This document shows, piece after piece, positions 62,680 through 64,000 of a stretch of DNA of 64,000 nucleotides. Position 1 is the stretch's first letter; each line of letters begins with the position of its first letter. The stretch is from assembly GCF_018919265.1 (NCBI RefSeq), contig NZ_JAHLQO010000001.1, forward strand, positions 248,001 through 312,000. The letters run 5' to 3'. The notes under the pieces are model-generated. The model ran no database searches and had not been told where the DNA came from. It saw only the letters and a program-made list of their open reading frames with translations. This DNA comes from Peptoniphilus ovalis. GTDB taxonomy: Bacteria > Bacillota > Clostridia > Tissierellales > Peptoniphilaceae. The position numbers and the translations under genes are program-made.

Positions 62680-63230
62680 AATTCAATCAACCTATATGCT
62701 TCGGCTCTTTTATTTTCATCAGTTTCTAGAACTCCTCTGTAAACAGAAGTTACAGTTTTAGAGCCAGGTTTTTTAACTCCACGCATATTCATGCACATAT
62801 GCTCAGCTTCTACAACAACTAAAACTCCCTTAGCATTAAGATATTTCATCATTGCATCAGCAATTTCAATATTAAGTCTTTCTTGGAGTTGAGGTTTTCT
62901 TGCATAAGTTTCAACAGTTCTAGCAAGTTTAGAAAGACCTGCAACTCTATTATTAGGAATATAAGCTATGTGAGCCTTGCCAAAAAATGGTAGGAAGTGG
63001 TGTTCGCACATTGAAAAGAATTCAATATCCTTTACAACTACCATATTGTCTTCAACTATTTCAAAGGTCTTTGAAAGATGTTCTTCTGCAGTTTTGCCAA
63101 GACCAGAGAAAATTTCTTCATACATTCTGGCAACTCTATCAGGAGTTTCTACAAGGCCTTCTCTTGTTTTGTCTTCGCCGACAGCTTCAATTATCATTTC
63201 TACAGCTTTTTTAATTTTTTCTTTATCCAT
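62676..63230 (-). CDS. folE: GTP cyclohydrolase I (type IA)
   Basis: This 184-residue enzyme has the FolE motifs [40 protein letters not shown] with the zinc-binding Cys and His, [19 protein letters not shown], and [11 protein letters not shown] with the second zinc Cys. It converts GTP to dihydroneopterin triphosphate, the first step of folate synthesis. The start at 63230 has GAGGAGA upstream; the longer frame reads through the promoter. It is the first gene of folE–HD–folBK–glucosaminidase–membrane protein. Confidence 0.97.
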   Translation of the reverse strand: MDKEKIKKAVEMIIEAVGEDKTREGLVETPDRVARMYEEIFSGLGKTAEEHLSKTFEIVEDNMVVVKDIEFFSMCEHHFLPFFGKAHIAYIPNNRVAGLSKLARTVETYARKPQLQERLNIEIADAMMKYLNAKGVLVVVEAEHMCMNMRGVKKPGSKTVTSVYRGVLETDENKRAEAYRLIEF

Positions 63231-63410
63231 TAAATAAAATCTCCTCATTTTTACATTTTTACATTGTAAAATTATATTCATTATTATAGCATATAAAGCT
63301 AACAAAGATAACAATTTCCCCAAATCACATAGGTTTTTAGCATTATATGTTTTTATACCCATAATTTACAATTAAAACATAATTTGATACAATAAATTTC
63401 GAGGTGTATA

Positions 63411-64000
63411 ATGAAAAAATTACTCATTTACTTATTTGCGTTAACCTTACTCCTTCCAAACTTTATTTTTGCAGAAGAAGAAAATTCAGATGCAAATGCA
63501 GATAATAAGGTAGAGCAAGTATTAGAAGTAGACCCAAATCTAGTAAGAGATAAAGGCATATTGGTGCCAACGGACAAGGGAATACAACAGGCAAATCAAG
63601 TAGAGCTAAATAAAATAAATGAACTTTCAAAACTTCCCTTGGAAAGTTTGACAAAGTCCTACCTACTGGGAGATTATAAATCAGGAAAAATTTTAGAAGG
63701 ATATAATATAGACGAAGTGCGCGCAATGGCCTCAACATCTAAGCTTGTCTCAATATTTGTAGTCTTTGACAAAATTAAAGACGGCACAATAAAGCTTGAA
63801 GATGAAGTTACAATTGACCACGAAGTAGCAAGCCTTACAGGATCTTCTTATAAATTAAAAGAAGGCGATAAGACAACTGTAAGAAACCTAATAGAAGCGG
63901 CAATGGTAGTATCAGGAAATGATGCAATAACTGCACTTGCAAAGCATGTGGCAGGAACTACAGATAACTTTGTAAAAATGATGAATGATAAGTGCGCTGA
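63411..64000 (+). CDS. D-alanyl-D-alanine carboxypeptidase, N-terminal part (runs off window)
   Basis: The frame is open from ATG 63411 to the end. A signal peptide (MKKLLIYLFALTLLLP) is followed by cleavage near FIFA-EEE. The serine-peptidase motif SxxK is at S108-T-S-K111 and the SxN motif is in VVSGNDA; the KTG motif would lie beyond the window. The product trims the D-Ala from peptidoglycan stem peptides outside the membrane. GAGGTG precedes the ATG. Confidence 0.9.
   Translation, partial: MKKLLIYLFALTLLLPNFIFAEEENSDANADNKVEQVLEVDPNLVRDKGILVPTDKGIQQANQVELNKINELSKLPLESLTKSYLLGDYKSGKILEGYNIDEVRAMASTSKLVSIFVVFDKIKDGTIKLEDEVTIDHEVASLTGSSYKLKEGDKTTVRNLIEAAMVVSGNDAITALAKHVAGTTDNFVKMMNDKCA

Noticed and set aside
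63463-63738. 91-residue minus-strand ORF at the start of the carboxypeptidase gene
   Set aside because: It lies wholly opposite a gene with a good signal peptide and SxxK motif, is leucine-rich without pattern, and has no ribosome site.
1-64000. tRNA, rRNA, tmRNA, SRP RNA or RNase P RNA genes
   Set aside because: I looked through the larger intergenic gaps and saw no cloverleaf or recognisable conserved core; a covariance-model search would settle this.

Overview
This is an AT-rich (by eye about 30% GC) chromosomal segment from a low-GC Bacillota. It carries the replication origin and its neighbourhood. The gene content and style suggest an anaerobic coccus of the Peptoniphilaceae/Tissierellia type: parAB–rsmG–mnmG–mnmE–khpB–yidC–yidD–rnpA–rpmH–oriC–dnaA–dnaN–yaaA–recF–gyrB–gyrA, a giant wall-anchored protein with a class B sortase, and no visible sporulation genes. 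The genus is an inference, not something read directly.

Layout. 0–1.1 kb (+): end of mgsA, a small glycine-rich membrane protein and a PCC-domain protein. 1.2–1.5 kb: first copy of a ~330-bp repeat. 1.6–11.7 kb (−): a sulfatase/formylglycine-generating enzyme/DUF202 operon, a membrane protein, a glutathionyl-hydroquinone-reductase-like protein, ftsH and the class I ribonucleotide reductase nrdAB. 12–20 kb (+): a ~2,400-residue surface protein and its probable class B sortase. 20–28.7 kb: two MATE exporters (one behind a riboswitch-like attenuator), an LigB-type dioxygenase, a C26 glutamine-amidotransferase-like hydrolase, a DUF4300 lipoprotein, a Y-family polymerase operon and a PF04020 membrane protein. 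28.7–28.9 kb: an isolated DnaA-box cluster. 29–38.4 kb (−): PhzF-like protein, parAB with three parS-like palindromes, the tRNA-modification genes and the YidC/RnpA/RpmH block. 38.5–40.3 kb: oriC with DnaA boxes on both sides of dnaA. 38.9–51 kb (+): dnaA to gyrA, a sigma-B-type partner-switch module and a DEAD-box helicase. 51–55.1 kb: two tandem YczE-like membrane proteins and a zinc/cadmium efflux locus (P1B ATPase, separate HMA protein, divergent ArsR/SmtB repressor). 55.2–60.2 kb: an amino-acid permease, a glycerol-dehydrogenase-like gene and glpK, with repeat copies two and three. 60.3–63.2 kb (−): folE–HD–folBK–glucosaminidase operon. 63.4 kb to the end (+): start of a D-Ala-D-Ala carboxypeptidase.

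Transcription runs away from oriC on both sides near the origin, as expected for replication-codirectional genes. Terminators are clear and dense, so most operons can be delimited.

The most unusual feature is the three-copy ~330-bp non-coding repeat (1191–1519 +, 55173–55510 −, 58346–58676 −). Each copy starts about 55–70 bp after the stop codon of a gene read in the same direction. Each has a nearly invariant body and ends in a terminator-like hairpin whose stem sequence differs between copies but keeps its base pairing. Also notable are an apparent ACG in place of ATG at the natural signal-peptide start of the giant surface protein, a partner-switch 'kinase' without recognisable ATP-binding motifs, a membrane/CorC_HlyC hybrid in the sigma-factor operon, and several oxygen-using enzymes in a presumed anaerobe. 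I see no tRNA, rRNA, CRISPR array or transposase gene.
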